From Penicillium oxalicum (Eukaryota; Ascomycota; Eurotiomycetes; Eurotiales; Aspergillaceae), in the NCBI RefSeq assembly GCF_001723175.1, contig NC_064652.1, positions 620,001 through 684,000 on the forward strand: a DNA stretch of 64,000 bases, in the 5' to 3' direction. Shown piece by piece: positions 1-16,312 of this stretch. The position numbers were made by a program, and so were the translations under genes. The notes beneath the pieces are model-generated. The model saw nothing but the letters and a program-made list of their open reading frames with translations. It was not told the origin of the DNA and did not search any database. Every line of letters starts with the position of its first letter. Position 1 is the stretch's first letter.

Positions 1-541
1 GTTTGGAGAAGCGGTACTTCTCATGCTGTTCGATTTCAATCACCCCGATTGAGGATGCGGGGGGCTGTTGGGGAAGCATTTTCCTCCACCCTGCCTCTGG
101 GCGGAAGCATGGCTCAAAGTTGGGCCATCTCCCAGGTATCACATAGTTCCTTGACCGTAGCAGTAGTTGAGGGAGCACGGTTTCTTCCATGAGGTGGTTG
201 ATGGTGCGCTTCGTTGGGCTGCCCTTTGCCGGTTTAGTGTACAGGGCCTGTTGAAGTTGAACTGAGTGGAGTATCGTCTGGCGCCATCTTTGACAGACCT
301 GCTGCGCCTTGAGTATCGACCTAGTGTCGAGCTGAAGCAAAATCAGTTCCAGGAGCTCCGTCGTTCCCACCGTTGTGTCGCGGGCCAGTGGTGCCAGATG
401 CGCCTCATATTGGACTTTGTCCGGGCACGACTGGCATGTCGAGGTTGCTTCTGGCTCCGGCTTGGCCCAGGGTGTCGTTGATTGTTCTTTGCCCGATGAT
501 TTGAAGATTGTGCCCCCGATGCATGATGGGCGCCCTTCCAT
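1..541 (-). CDS. F-box domain protein, 3' end outside the window
   Basis: An open frame runs from an ATG at 541-539 to the window edge without a stop, giving 180 codons. The F-box lies at about residues 60-100: TTELLELILLQLDTRS followed by QQVCQRWRQTI, the usual leucine-rich helix and xVCxRWRxxI pattern. A CxxC pair (Cys36 and Cys39) precedes it. After the box comes an LQQALY segment and a PEAGWRKML motif, an arrangement I recognise from the large family of short fungal F-box proteins. In that family the F-box binds Skp1 in SCF ubiquitin ligases and the rest selects the substrate; the substrate here is unknown. The start is the first ATG in the open frame, and a more 5' exon cannot be excluded. 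Family call is fairly sure; specific function is not. Confidence 0.72.
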   Translation of the reverse strand, partial: MEGRPSCIGGTIFKSSGKEQSTTPWAKPEPEATSTCQSCPDKVQYEAHLAPLARDTTVGTTELLELILLQLDTRSILKAQQVCQRWRQTILHSVQLQQALYTKPAKGSPTKRTINHLMEETVLPQLLLRSRNYVIPGRWPNFEPCFRPEAGWRKMLPQQPPASSIGVIEIEQHEKYRFSK

Positions 542-4272
<3,731 letters not shown>

Positions 4273-7200
4273 ATGGAAAACATTTTAATCCTCTAATGGG
4301 CTGTGTTTCTTGTTGACAAACTTCTGGGAAGGCGATCGGGGTTCTGTTTTTTTCTTTTTATCACGACTATTGGCGATCAACATGACGGGTTTTTGCTTCT
4401 TCGAATATCAAATGGGTTTCGGAACAAAGGGTTGTTTCTGAATTTTGCTTTTCTTACTCTCTTGCGTGAATCAATGTTACTGCCACCCTCCCCTCCCCAT
4501 CTCGGTTCAGGGATTTGGGATGGTTCAGTCATGGGCATGTACATTAAAGGATTACCCTCTTATTCTGGTGTCTTAGCGCACACCATCTCATGACAGACGC
4601 TGAAATGCGATCTTCTATGATTCAAGCCAACTTCCCATGATCTCTCCCTCTTATAAGATCCTCAGTCTGCACCGTGCTCGCGCCGTCTTGGGGCACCGAC
4701 AAAGTGGGTCCGTGACGCTCGCGTCTTGCGTCTGAGACCTTGGTGTTGATCCCATACTGGGTCCGTCTGGATACGCTGTGCGGTGTTCGAGTCGCGCATA
4801 CTGGCTGTACATGTTGTACCCACCTTTTCTCATGTCCACTGCCAGACTAATAATAAGGGCCGAGTCGTCTGAATCCATACTCAGTCTCACTTGGATTCAC
4901 AGTGTTGAAGATCTCACGAGCAGTCAAATCTATCATGTTATGCTGCAATTGACGCTCTTCAAGGTGACGATGCTATGGCATGAGATTACACTCCAAATTT
5001 TGGGCATCAAAGGCTGTTTCCAATAGCAAACAGCCGGGAAACTGAAGCTACTGATGCGCGACAGTATGAACATGTGCCATGCACTTGCCTCTAGTCGCTC
5101 GGGCCATCAGAAGGCTTGCTAGAGCAGTGGGGTTAACCTTTCTGCCTTAGGCCTACATCACGATGAAGCACTCCTGTTCTGACGCTCGGGTAGTTTAATT
5201 TTCTGATCCTTTATGTACCAGGGGCCGAGGTCGAGTAAAAACTAGAGTTTGACATTCAAGGGACTCAAGGCTTTTACGTGGTATAAGTCTCGAATCATCA
5301 ATATGCTTGAAGAGCGAGATCAACGAGATCTTGTCAACATGATCGCTCATGCGTGACATCTGTGCAGGGTGGGGCAACGGAGCGCGAAGCCGCAGTGTTG
5401 CTTGCCTTTACAGATCCATATCTTTCAGCCTCAGGCAGCAAGTGTTGATGAATCAAATCTCGGTCGTGCTTGAGTGTGTGCCCAGCTTGTGAGCTGATCC
5501 CTGGCTGGATTTGGTGTCCACGGGGTCCGAAACTCTGTTCTCAAGGGCCATCTAAATGTCGGTGCAAAAGGGGCTTCAGTCTCGGAAGTCTCACGGATTA
5601 TGATCGCCACCCGAATAATCTCCTTGGGTGAAGCTGCGCTTCGGCTGGTGGGGGATTTGATTTCTGGGTGCTGAACAATAACATCAATTCTGCGTTGAAA
5701 GAAGCTGTGGTCGGCGATGTCTCGCTATGACCGCCAAGTCACTAGTGCCCTGTTCCCGATGATGCGTTCCCGGTGTTTCCGGTAGATCTTGAGCAAAGAG
5801 GTTACATAGGTGCGGCCCAAAAATAGGTAAGAGACGGGTTCCACAGTCCCCTCGTGGAGGGTCTGGATGCTTGATGGTGAGGTAGAGATTTGGCTACTGG
5901 AGGAAGGATAGGTGGTGTTCGATTGCTTTGAGGTGAAGGAAGCAATGGTTTCCTTTATGGAAATCGCCCTGTTAAGGTCGTAAGCAATTAGTTGAAGAGG
6001 TACAATGACCTTTTTATACAATTCTACTGGAATGGGTAGATGTTCACTCGATGTGTATTCCCACTCTACTCAAGCCTGCCTTGGATTTGATCAGCATCGT
6101 TCTACCTCAAAGACGTGTCTACTATGGTGCTCGGCAGGCTAGTCTGGACTCGACTGTAGCTCGATGACGTCGTGTATCTTCTTACAAATTTGGACTGAAA
6201 TTGCAACTTGCTACCTTAGCTGCCTCCACCTATCAATAGCTTTGACCAAGTGCCGGACTTGCCCGGCTTTCAAACTGGCTATGCCCATCAATATTACCGG
6301 GCTTAGATGACGATGACTACGTAGTCTTAAAAAAAACCCAAATTTGTTTTACCTTGAGAATTCTGTACGTACACATCTCTCGAGGGTGCATAATAGCTTG
6401 CTTAGATACGTTCCTATGTGTCCATTTTTGTATGTATGACGGGCGCCCATGGAGGCCGGCCTGATATACAACCTAATACACGGCGGATGGAGGCGGGAGC
6501 CCACAACTCGATGAAGAACTCTCCGATTAAAATCCCATACGCAAGTGATGGAAGATCCACAAGTCAATATCATAAACAATTGGCAAGAACACTTGTGAAT
6601 AAAATCTCATTGAATAATATGCTTCCATCACACCAGCTAATGGGTGGCACCTTGCAATGTCAAATGATAATATTCCGCGGTCCTTCGCATGGCTGATTCT
6701 GAAAATCATATTATACACGAGGGTCCTGGTCCATACACTGGAAGAGAAACTATGATCGAGGATATGATTGACAGGAGCGACTTTTAATCTCGAAAATATG
6801 AGCGGGGTGCCCGTTTATCGACAAGTCGGAAGCCACCAGGATCCTGCACTGTCGCACGGCGTGTGTAGTGGCCACCTGCGAATTCAGGCATGGAATGATT
6901 CAAGCCGGACACTGGATCCAGCAGAGACACACGAGAGCCCCCTAGAACGATATTGATCTTATCTGATTCGGCACCAGCAGGGCTCAGGTCTGACTATTTT
7001 TTCGGATGACAGAAATTGCCCGAAATAGATTGTATTACCAAAGCGAGTGCGTGGTGCCTAGGTAGTTACCCCTAATAACTTAGTCATGGATGCACATTTG
7101 ACTGTGGTACTCGCACATGGAGGAACGGGGCTCAGAATTATGCACGGATGGTCCTCGATCATAACGTGGGCCTCGGATGCAGTGTTTATGATTCCGACCC

Positions 7201-9361
7201 GCCCGTGTCCACTCGATACTTCCAGTAACTCCGATATCTAATTCTGAATCTAATCTGCTGTCCCTGCCTATCAATGACTTTTAAGGAGCTACGCCCCATA
7301 GAGATAACGATATCACAAAGAGAGATGTACAGTGATCGGTAAGCAAGGTATGGCAAGCGCTCGTGTCGAGCTCATCGGAACCGGCGAGAACCCGATATCT
7401 ACATAAGGCGTGTAAGCCTGAGTGATGTTAGATTACCTTCAAGAGCAGAAGTCGCACAAAGCTAATCCCTGGGTATAGAAAAGAGTTGACAGGTTATACA
7501 GTCTTATCGATAGTGGTCTGTTGCTCTGTTTGGACTGGTCTCCTCTCCGCTCGTTGATGTTTTTGACTTGATCCAGCACCAGAAAGAACACATTCCAGGT
7601 GCGCATTTACTCTCCTTGACGCGTAATGTACCATAAAGTGAACACATCTCATTGTGAATATTGGCGATCGGATGCATAGTTTTTTCTGATTGATACCCAC
7701 ACGAGTGGTTTGAGTGCAAGCATGGTTTGCCGAAGGCTTCAATCATCCAGTCCAAGTGGAACAGTGGGACTGATAACCATGTGTTTTCGATCGGAAGGAT
7801 GATTATTAATCAGGACTTTGGTACGGTCGGAGGCAGTTAGATAATCTACCCGGCTCCATACATTCATGTACATTAGAAGTCAGCTACTACTCATGTGTGA
7901 GCCAGGACCATCGATTCCACCGAGTCAGATCTGAGCGCCCAGATGCACATTGGCGGATACAACCGAGGCTTCGCGCGACCCTACTGCATGTAGTAAGTTA
8001 CGAAAGCCTTGTGGCACACTGACTTTTCTCTGGTTTGTCAGTTTTGCCAAGCCCTGTGCCGATTTTCCGGGCCACCAAAGAAACGTGGCGCCTGAGAATG
8101 CACAACAGGTCACGTGTCGACCAGTTGCTTGCGTCATAAGGGTGAAATCAGACCTGGTCAAATATGACCAGTACCAGGCACCATTGCAGGGCAGGATCTA
8201 GGGTCTCTATCCATGGAACCCGGTGCTAGAATTTTCCTTTCTGCGCCGCTGTGCATGGGAGAGCCAGTTGTTGAGCAAGACTTGCCCACGATCGGTAGCT
8301 CTGAATAGGGGAAAATGACCGATGGCATTCAGCCCGCATGACGGGTCCGTGGGATCAGGCGCACAGCGTACTAAAAAGTGTCGGGTTATCTATACCATGA
8401 ATGATCCTGAACTGCGTGTCAATATGTACTATACTCTGTGTGGACTCATGGGGTGTGGGAGGTGTAGAGATGCACTGCCTGAAAAATGACCCTGTTCTCA
8501 TGGCATGGACTCCGTTTACATCAGCTTGGAGCATGGCGTGATGATGCGTTCTTCGCCGGTCGGATCTCTTCGTCCCCGTTGGTTTTCATAAATTTTCCCA
8601 CCTTTGATTGGACCTTTGCGTCAAACCTCGTGCATTTCTTAGCAGAAGTGAAGACCAAGGGTGCTGAGTCGGTACATCGAACTGTCCTCGACCAGTCCCA
8701 CCACGGAGACACGGGGGTCCCGAACATAATAATAATCCGATTCTGGGACCAGATATGCACAGACTGAGACACAACAACCCCATTTTATGTCCCTTATACC
8801 TAACACCGGTGCATATCCGGCCTTTTGCATTAGCAGTCGATTCCATGTTTTATTCTCCATGGGTGCGGGTTTCTGAAAATTCAAGAAAACGCCACGAACC
8901 TAGGCCCCATCACCCATCGCATTAGACCGATTCGATCTTCTAGTCCATGATTTCATCCACTTCAAAAAGGGGTGCTTCCCCCACCGATTTCTTTATAATA
9001 AACCATGATTCTCAATCTTCTACACCAGTACTATCGGTCCTCATCTAATTAATCGCACCCTGGGTGACCGTCACGACACGACATATTTCCGAATCCGGCT
9101 TGATCTACCGCCTCAGTCGACACTTACAATCTCCCGGACCTCGCCCCCTCCCCGCAAACGGTTGCATAAGTCGGATTATCCGGTTATTGTTAAAAAGAAA
9201 GCTCGATCCTCTTTTCATTGCTGTCGGCTCGATATTGTATTTTCCCGCTATCCCGACCTTAACGCATACCTCCTATATCGACTCTCGCCCGATACGAGCG
9301 CCCATTCAGACGACCTCTTCGACGGCTTTTTAGAGTGTTCCGCGTCTGCTCAGTGCCCACC
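4273..9361. other. Gene-free block of about 5 kb
   Basis: Apart from the H3 3' UTR at the left and the transporter promoter at the right, I could not recognise a protein, RNA gene or transposon terminus here. All open frames are about 100 codons or shorter, occur on both strands and lack family motifs. The DNA is of ordinary mixed composition without obvious tandem repeats. A perfect 12-bp palindrome, GACTACGTAGTC, lies at 6315-6326. Long non-coding RNA or a heavily decayed element cannot be excluded by eye. Confidence 0.55.
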
Positions 9362-11272
9362 ATGGCGGGCCACGACGAGAAGAATGGATCTGAAAAGATC
9401 GAGTCCACACTGCCAACATCGATTCCTTATTTCCGCATGGTATTCGATCAGGGTGTTGTCACACAACAAATCGCCAGTCATCCTTACCCAGGCTCAGGAA
9501 CCGACGATGATCCGTATGTGGTGACTTGGATCCCCGATGATCCCCGCAATCCCATGTTGTTCAGCCAAGGGAAGAAGTGGTTGTTCACTGGTCTGGTGGC
9601 TATTGCGACGCTGGCTGTCGCATTGGTTTCCTCGGCATACTCTGGAGGTATCCAACAGATTGAAAAGGAGTTTGGTATCGGAAGCGAAGTTGCCATTCTC
9701 GGTGTGTCATTGTTCGTTGTCGGATTTGCTGTAAGTACGCCCCACTAGGTTCTCTTCTCCTCGTCGCTGTTGATATTCATGCCCATGGAAATGTGTTAGG
9801 TTGGTCCCCTTCTTTGGGCTCCCCTCAGTGAGCTGTTTGGACGTCAGATTCTCTTTGCCACCACTTATGCCGCCCTGACTGCTTTCAACGCTGGATGCGC
9901 TGGCTCCAAGAATGCTTGGACGTTGATCATCCTCCGATTCTTCGCCGGTGCCTTTGGATCTTCTCCCCTCACCAACGCGGGTGGTGTGATTGCCGATATG
10001 TTCTCGGCTAAGCAACGTGGTGTCGCCATGAGTCTTTTCGCTGCTGCGCCTTTCCTGGGCCCCGTCCTGGGCCCTATCATCGGTGGTTTCCTCGGTGAAA
10101 ACGCAGGCTGGAAGTGGGTGATGGGATTCTTGGGTCTCTTCTCCGGTGCTGTTTGGATCATTGGATCGGTTCTGATCCCCGAGACATATGCGCCGGTCCT
10201 TCTGCGTCGCCGGGCCGAGAAGCTTTCCAAGCTGACTGGCAAGATCTACCGCAGCCAGATCGAGGTTGACCAGGGCAAGGTCTCGCTGAAGGAGTCGTTC
10301 AAGATTGCGCTCTCTCGTCCTTGGATTTTGCTGTTCCGCGAGCCGATTGTCTTCCTCCTGTCGCTGTATATGGCTATCATTTATGGTACCCTGTACATGC
10401 TGTTCGCCGCCTTCCCTATTGTCTACCAAGTTAACCGTGGCTGGAGCCCGGGTATTGGAGGTCTCGCTTTCTTGGGAATTATGGTCGGTATGCTGATCGC
10501 TGTCATCTACACTCTCTGGGACAACAAGCGCTTTATCAAGGTGCAGGAGAAGCACGAGGGATTCGCGCCGCCAGAGGCTCGTCTGCCCCCCACGATGATT
10601 GCTTCCGTTGCCATTCCAATCGGCCTGTTCTGGTTTGCTTGGACCAACTACCCCGACATCCACTTCATGGCCAGTATTGCCGCCGGAGTGCCCTTTGGTT
10701 TCGGTATGGTGCTCGTTTTCCTGGGAATCATGAACTACCTGATCGACGCCTATACCATCTTTGCTGCCTCGGTCCTGGCTGCCAACTCCGTCATGCGTTC
10801 CCTCTTCGGTGCCGCATTCCCCCTCTTCACTACCTACATGTATCAGAACCTCGGTATCCACTGGGCTTCGTGCATTCCGGCCTTCCTTGCGCTTGCCTGT
10901 GTGCCGTTCCCCTTCTTGTTCTACAAATATGGTGCCTCAATCCGCACACGCTGCAAGTTCGCCGCGCAATCGGATGCCTTCATGCGCAAGATCCAGCAAC
11001 AGGCTGCAAGCTCTCCCTCCGAGGAAGAGGAGCTGGAGGATGATGACGAGACCAAGTTTGATCGCACCGAGGCGCCTGCCCCCGATACGACCTCTCTGTC
11101 GAGCGTCTCGTCCCACGTCGCGGAGGAGCCCATTGCCGCTCACCGAACTCGTTCACGAGCCCATTCAACCTACTCCACTCGCACCAATGGGTCATTGGCG
11201 CGTGTGGCTACCTACGAAGGCAATCCTTACGTTGTTGACCGTGTCAACACCCGGGAATCCTTCAAGGCATGA
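9362..11272 (+). CDS. MFS multidrug-type transporter (DHA1 family)
   Basis: Exons 9362-9730 and 9800-11272 give 613 residues. The cytosolic N-terminus carries the DHA1 hallmark WIPDDPRNPMLFSQGKKW (about residues 56-73), immediately followed by the first membrane helix. Directly after the intron comes GPLLWAPLSELFGRQ, the conserved loop of fungal polyamine/drug:H+ antiporters. Further helices include a glycine-rich segment GPVLGPIIGGFLGE, and a second six-helix bundle ends near YKYGASIRTRC. The last 110 residues form a polar cytosolic tail with an acidic run, SEEEELEDDDETKF, and Ser/Thr-rich sequence that could be phosphorylated. The ATG at 9362 is chosen because the upstream in-frame codons have no ATG. 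Substrate is unknown; relatives export azoles, cycloheximide, polyamines or organic acids. No biosynthetic cluster surrounds it. Confidence 0.92.
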
Positions 11273-11925
11273 GTCCTCTGCCCATTATACCAACATACTT
11301 AATGTTTCCCATCTCGCCATTCTACCTCTCGCCTACTTTCCACGTCACCGAACCTAATCCTACCCCCTCCTTTCCTTGTCACCGCCCCGACTATGTATGA
11401 CCAAAAAGTCTGCCCATGTTTGCTTTTCTTTTTTTTTTCCCATGTCATGTTGGGATATTTGCGCGCATGCCACTTGTTTTTCTTAGCTTGTGTTTCTTGA
11501 TACCTTGGCGTCGGCTGCATATGCATTTGGACGTACACTCATCGCTTCACGGGTCCTGTCACTATTTGCATATAGATCTGGAGTTGGCCAATTGATTCGG
11601 CCGAAATTTTACACTTTCACAATCATCCAATTTTCATACATGTCCGAGATTCTGTAGTCAAAGCACGAGCATTGTAAGCATCCGTCTGTCGGGCGGATTT
11701 CCTATAGTGAGGGAATGGGTCGAGGTGTTTTCTGAGATGAAAGCCGAGGTTGCGGGAACTCGACGCACGTTTAGTCGAAAGTCACCTCGTCGGGATTTCA
11801 CGGTGTGACCACATGCCGATTGCCGGCATGGCCGACAACGCTTGCCTAGACAATCATTGCGTCCCGGAAAGTGTTTCCCAGATTTTCGATATCAGCCGGG
11901 ACAAGTAAAAAGTGCTATTTTCTTT

Positions 11926-11961
<36 letters not shown>

Positions 11962-12235
11962 CAAAATTCGTTTTTTTGTTCACGCTCACCTACCTGCCGT
12001 GTGTTGAAATGACAGGCAAGTCATTTGCATGCTTGCCTTAACCCACTCCAGCAATTGCTGCGGGTTGCTTCCTTATTTCCACCTTATCGCCACATCCGGG
12101 ATCGGGTCCGACCCCAACCTTTTGTACCTGAGTCACCCTGTATCAACTTTAGCGGTCTCTCCTCCCCGGTGATTTGAAGAGTCACCCTTTGGAGGTTACC
12201 CTATCCTCTACACACACCCATGACGAGAGTCTGAG
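11273..12235. other. Intergenic region with a long poly(T) tract
   Basis: Holds the 3' end of the transporter and the promoter of the Mpv17-family gene. No coding frame of interest was seen. An uninterrupted run of 33 T occupies 11929-11961, preceded by a pyrimidine-rich stretch. Confidence 0.7.
11929..11961 (+). repeat. Poly(T) homopolymer, 33 nt
   Basis: Thirty-three consecutive T residues. Tracts of this kind are length-variable and disfavour nucleosomes, so this one may lie in the nucleosome-depleted promoter of the gene beginning at 12236. The exact length may also reflect sequencing error. Confidence 0.85.
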
Positions 12236-13397
12236 ATGAGACTCGCATACACGGGTCTGGGCGCCCAGATGTCAGCATCAGGCTTTATGATCCGTCCGCG
12301 GATGGTCAACTCTGGCACTCGAGCGCCGCTACGAAGGATACGTCAACCACGACGGAATCAGACCTCCGGAGCATCTACAAAACCAGAGAAGCCCTTCGAG
12401 CAGAATTGCGATGCTCATGGAGGAGCATCCGCTGAGAATGCAGGCGCTGCGACAAACTCCGCACCACCGAGCGCATCCTCATCCGTAACGCAGCCGCTCA
12501 AGACCTCGGCCGTGCCGATGACGGCGGGCGCAGCAACGGCGCCTGGGCCCACGAATATTGTGACCGGGTCGAAAGGACTGCGTGCGATGATCAGTGCCGG
12601 TCCTGTGGGACGTTTGGGCCGGTGGTATTCTCGAGTGCAGGAGCGAAGACCCTACATGACACAACTGTGCAGTTCCATCGTGGTCTACCTATGTGGAGAC
12701 TTGAGCGCGCAATTACTCTTTCCTTCAGATCCACCTCCACCCACCAGAGTTGCAGGCCAGACCGACAAGACAGATCGCGGGGGCGATGATGAGCACGTCA
12801 GCCAGGCAGGTGGATACGATCCGTGGAGGACTGTGCGACATTTGATGGTCGGCGCAGGGTCCAGCATCCCCTCATACAACTGGTGAGTACAGTCTCGGCG
12901 GGAGATACAAGTAGTCAACCAGTTGCGCGCGACTTTGGGTCAAGCTGACGGATCCGTGCTCATTGGATAGGTTCATGTTCCTTCACAACAACTTCAACTA
13001 TCCCTCCAAGTTCCTCTCGATTTTGACCAAAGTCGTCGTGCAGCAAATCTGCTTCACGCCCGTCTTCAACACATACTTCTTCAGTCTGCACTCTCTGCTG
13101 GCAGGTGCCAGTATCGAAGAAACCTGGGAACGCCTCAAAAAGGCTCTCCCCGTCAGCGTGACCAATTCGGTCAAGCTCTGGCCTGCTGTTACCGCATTCA
13201 GCTTCATGTATGTACCAGCGCAGTTCCGCAATGTCTTTGCGGGAGTCATCGCTGTTGGCTGGCAGACATATTTGAGCTGGCTGAACCAGAAGGCTGCGCG
13301 TGAGGTTCTTGCGGCGGAATTGGCTGCTGAAACAAAACCCACGCACAGCTTGCCCACTGTGGCTGAGAAGCAGGCTTCTGTCACAGCTGCTGCATAG
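12236..13397 (+). CDS. Mpv17/PMP22-family membrane protein
   Basis: Exons 12236-12882 and 12971-13397 (the intron splits the Trp codon of SYNW) give 357 residues. Family features are RWYSRVQERRPYMTQ (about 129-143), YLCGDLSAQLLF (151-162), the NWFMFLHNNF motif across the splice, and near the C-terminus KLWPAVTAFSFMYVPAQFR followed by GWQTYLSWLNQKA. Mpv17, PMP22 and yeast Sym1 relatives are four-helix proteins of the mitochondrial inner membrane or peroxisome, thought to form channels or support stress metabolism. The first 120 residues are an unusual low-complexity extension, Arg-rich at first and then rich in Ala, Ser and Pro. The arginine-rich start would suit a mitochondrial presequence. 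A second in-frame Met at residue 12 is a possible alternative start. Confidence 0.85.
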
Positions 13398-13838
13398 GAG
13401 AAGGCAAGCTTGAGGACGCTTGGATGCTCGGCCCAGAAAGTCATGATTGTTATTCATTACGCGGCGCTAGCGACTTTGGTGGACACCTTGCGAAGCATCG
13501 GATGCATTGCGCCTTTGCTTGTCAGTTTCCATGCACGTAGATACCACTTTTATAGACATAGACCTTTTGCGGTTCTTCTTGTATATACATCTCAAAAAAG
13601 CTTTGTGTTTCTTTCCATAGAAAAGACAATTAAAGAGAAAACCAGAAAATCAACTTGCGCAGATTTCATGACAAATCATGACAGAATTCGAGATCTTGAA
13701 ATCATCGTTTGGAAAGTAGACGGTCGTCGAATCAGGAAATCCCCAGCATACGGGGTCACCCATGACGTCCGCATCCCGCGATCCTCAGATCTCCAAACCT
13801 GCATGCCACCAACATGATCTTGCGGTCCAGTCGCAGGC
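13398..13838. other. Short intergenic region
   Basis: The 441 bp between two plus-strand genes hold the 3' UTR of the Mpv17-family gene and the promoter of EXO5. No further feature was recognised. Confidence 0.7.
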
Positions 13839-15884
13839 ATGTCCTGCCCACCACAATCGCCACGGCCTGAAGAGACTGAGTCGAGTGACTATGGATCAGA
13901 CTTCACACCTGATGAAGAGCAGCTGTTAGATGACTTATTCTCGAAAGCGGTCGCAGAACACGCGACGCAACGCGACCCTCGCGCCTCCACCCCCTCGTCA
14001 GCTCGCATCCTGCACGGGGAATCTGCGACACTAATTGATGCCACGCTCGCAAATCTAGACAATTTGCAGCCCACGACGATAGCGGCAATTGCAGCGGATA
14101 TTGAAGATGCTCTCACGAGCCCGGGGGCTCGCCTTCCAAGGGTCCTGGGCCGGGAGAAGCCTGGCTCTCCGTGGAGGCGCTCTAGCCAGCAGTACTGGTC
14201 TAGGCCGACAAGTCCAAGAAATCCCACGGTGGAGGTCTCAAGCCAGAGATCAATCAACAGGGCCTCGCCTACTGGTATGAAGTCGTTTCTCTTCTTACGC
14301 AGAACAGTCCACGACTGTGTTTTCCGTCGCTGAAGAACATGCGTGGAACCGGTGAACGGAGACTAACACGGGGCATACCCGAAGCGTTTAGTAGAAAGTC
14401 CCGGATCACTTGAAGGGAGGCAACGCGAACGTGAACGCAGCGTAGCACGCGAGCTCGAGCGGATCAAAGATTCCCAGGTCGCACCTACGGCGGATTCGCG
14501 TACACCTGTGGAGCGATTTCGACGACCACCCAACAAGGCATTCTCAGTGACCGATCTTGTCTCTCCGGCTTGGTGCGAGTTGCAGTACTGGTACACATTG
14601 ACCAAGCACGGGCGGAAGAGGAGGACACCGGCTATGAAGAAAGGCAGCGTCGTACACAAGACTCTTGAAGATGAGATCTACACGACCGTGCCTGTCGAAC
14701 TCAAAACGAAAGAGGATGCCTGGGGGTTACGGATATGGAACGTGATACAGGGTCTGAGGATGCTGCGTGAATATGGCATTACTCGAGAGCTAGAGGTCTG
14801 GGGTATGGTCGATGGCGAGCTAGTCAACGGCGTCATTGACCAGCTGTCCTATGAATGCCCCGATTCCGAGCTCGAGGCCACCGCTGCCGGCTTCTACGAG
14901 GACACGGAAAAGTCCCGCGCGGCGTTGCCTGAATATCAAATGTCACTATCTGACTTTTTGCTTTCGTCATCTCAAGGCGGGAAGCGCATGTCTGATCTCG
15001 CACACCAAAATGATGAGCCAGCGGAATTGCCGTCCTCGAAAATCAGCTCCGCCTCCGTCTATTCATTGCCGCGGGTATACATGACAGATGTGAAAACAAA
15101 AGCCAATCCGTCGATTCCGACTGTGAAAAGCACGTCCTTTCGACCGACCTTACTTCAACTTCAGCTTTATTACCACATGCTCAACCGTCTGACCACGAGT
15201 GATGATGTTACTATGGAACTACTCGCTGAGCGGTATAATCTCGATCCAGAAAAGCCATTCACCGATACATTTATTTCCGAAGTCGGTGGCCTGAACGATC
15301 AGTTTTTCGATACCCTCTCGTCTCAGGAACTTGAGGCGGAGAATGCTCCCACCACCGAGGACCCGGCGCAAGTATCACCTGCATCTGGTCCCTCCCTCAA
15401 ATCTCCAAATGCCAGCCAGGATTCCACCAGCATACTCCTGAACCATGGTACCCTCAGCCTTTTGTGGGCTCACATGAAAGAACAACTGCGATTCACCTTC
15501 ATCCCAACATTTGCCGAGCATGAAGAGCCTGTTGCACCTTCAATACCATCTTTGGAGCAACCAGAGTTGCTTCAAGACTATCCGACTCTCCTTTCCCCCG
15601 TCCTTACAGCACGGTTCCTATCGTCAGTGCCGACAGCCGGGCTCGAATCACGCCTCTTAGGAAGCAGGTGCTTCCTCTTTGACCCGCAAAGCATGTCATC
15701 GTACTTGATCGACCAGATGGAGTGGTGGCGCGGCCAGCGCAGCCCACAGGGCGTTGGAATTGTAGATGCGTGGAAATGCCGAATCTGCGAGTTCCGAGAT
15801 GAGTGTTCGTGGAGGCAGGAACGTGAACTGGACTATGCCAATCGGAATCGCAGACGAAGGACCAGTTCCTTGGCCGACGTGTGA
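13839..15884 (+). CDS. EXO5: Exonuclease V, Fe-S single-strand DNA exonuclease
   Basis: Exons 13839-14274 and 14392-15884 (the intron splits a Val codon; CTAAC branch site present) give 642 residues. It belongs to the Exo5/Dem1 family of PD-(D/E)XK nucleases needed for mitochondrial DNA maintenance in yeast and interstrand-crosslink repair in other fungi and humans. Visible signatures are PAWCELQYWY with the first cluster cysteine (about Cys207), KKGSVVHKTLEDE with the family GxxxH, GVIDQL with a catalytic Asp, and YMTDVKTK matching the DxK active site. Near the C-terminus is WKCRICEFRDECSW with cysteines at about 608, 611 and 617. The four cysteines match the Fe-S cluster ligands of the family. 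The first 180 residues are poorly conserved and acidic; the region around 100-130 of exon 2 is also variable. Confidence 0.93.
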
Positions 15885-16312
15885 GATGAAAATAAGCTCG
15901 GAGCAACTCAGAGTACATTTCTGATCATGATGATCATGGAAGCATAAGTGTGCACATAAACATCGGGAATACATCTGGAGTTCTTTTCCTTCTGAAATTG
16001 ATCTGAACATGATAGCGGAATCGATTGATGTTTAGTAGGAGCTTGTCTGCTGGAATTACGCGAATGCTCGGCAGAGACGGAGGGATGAGCAGCTGAAAAA
16101 AAGCAGCATTGACAGGTCTGATGGACCTGAGAAATGGTCGGTGCAGCTCCCGTTGTTGACCAGCCTTCACTGCCTCATAGCCACTACGGAGCAGGAATTG
16201 ACTGCCCTGGGTAATTAAGAGAATAAAATTTGGACGCAACCGTGAGCATTACCAAAAATAAACAAAAAATAAGCAAAAAAAGTCCATTGACCCCTTCTGC
16301 GTGATACTCGAG
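15885..16312. other. Convergent 3' intergenic region
   Basis: 428 bp between the stops of two convergent genes. It is A-rich near 16250-16280. No other feature was seen. Confidence 0.7.

Noticed and set aside
4770..4800. Possible tRNA from GTTCGAGTCGC
   Set aside because: T-stem does not pair and there is no A box at a suitable distance.
9707..10861. Minus-strand open frame of 384 codons
   Set aside because: Lies entirely antisense to the MFS transporter; its polar, His/Gln/Glu-rich composition is the mirror of hydrophobic helices.
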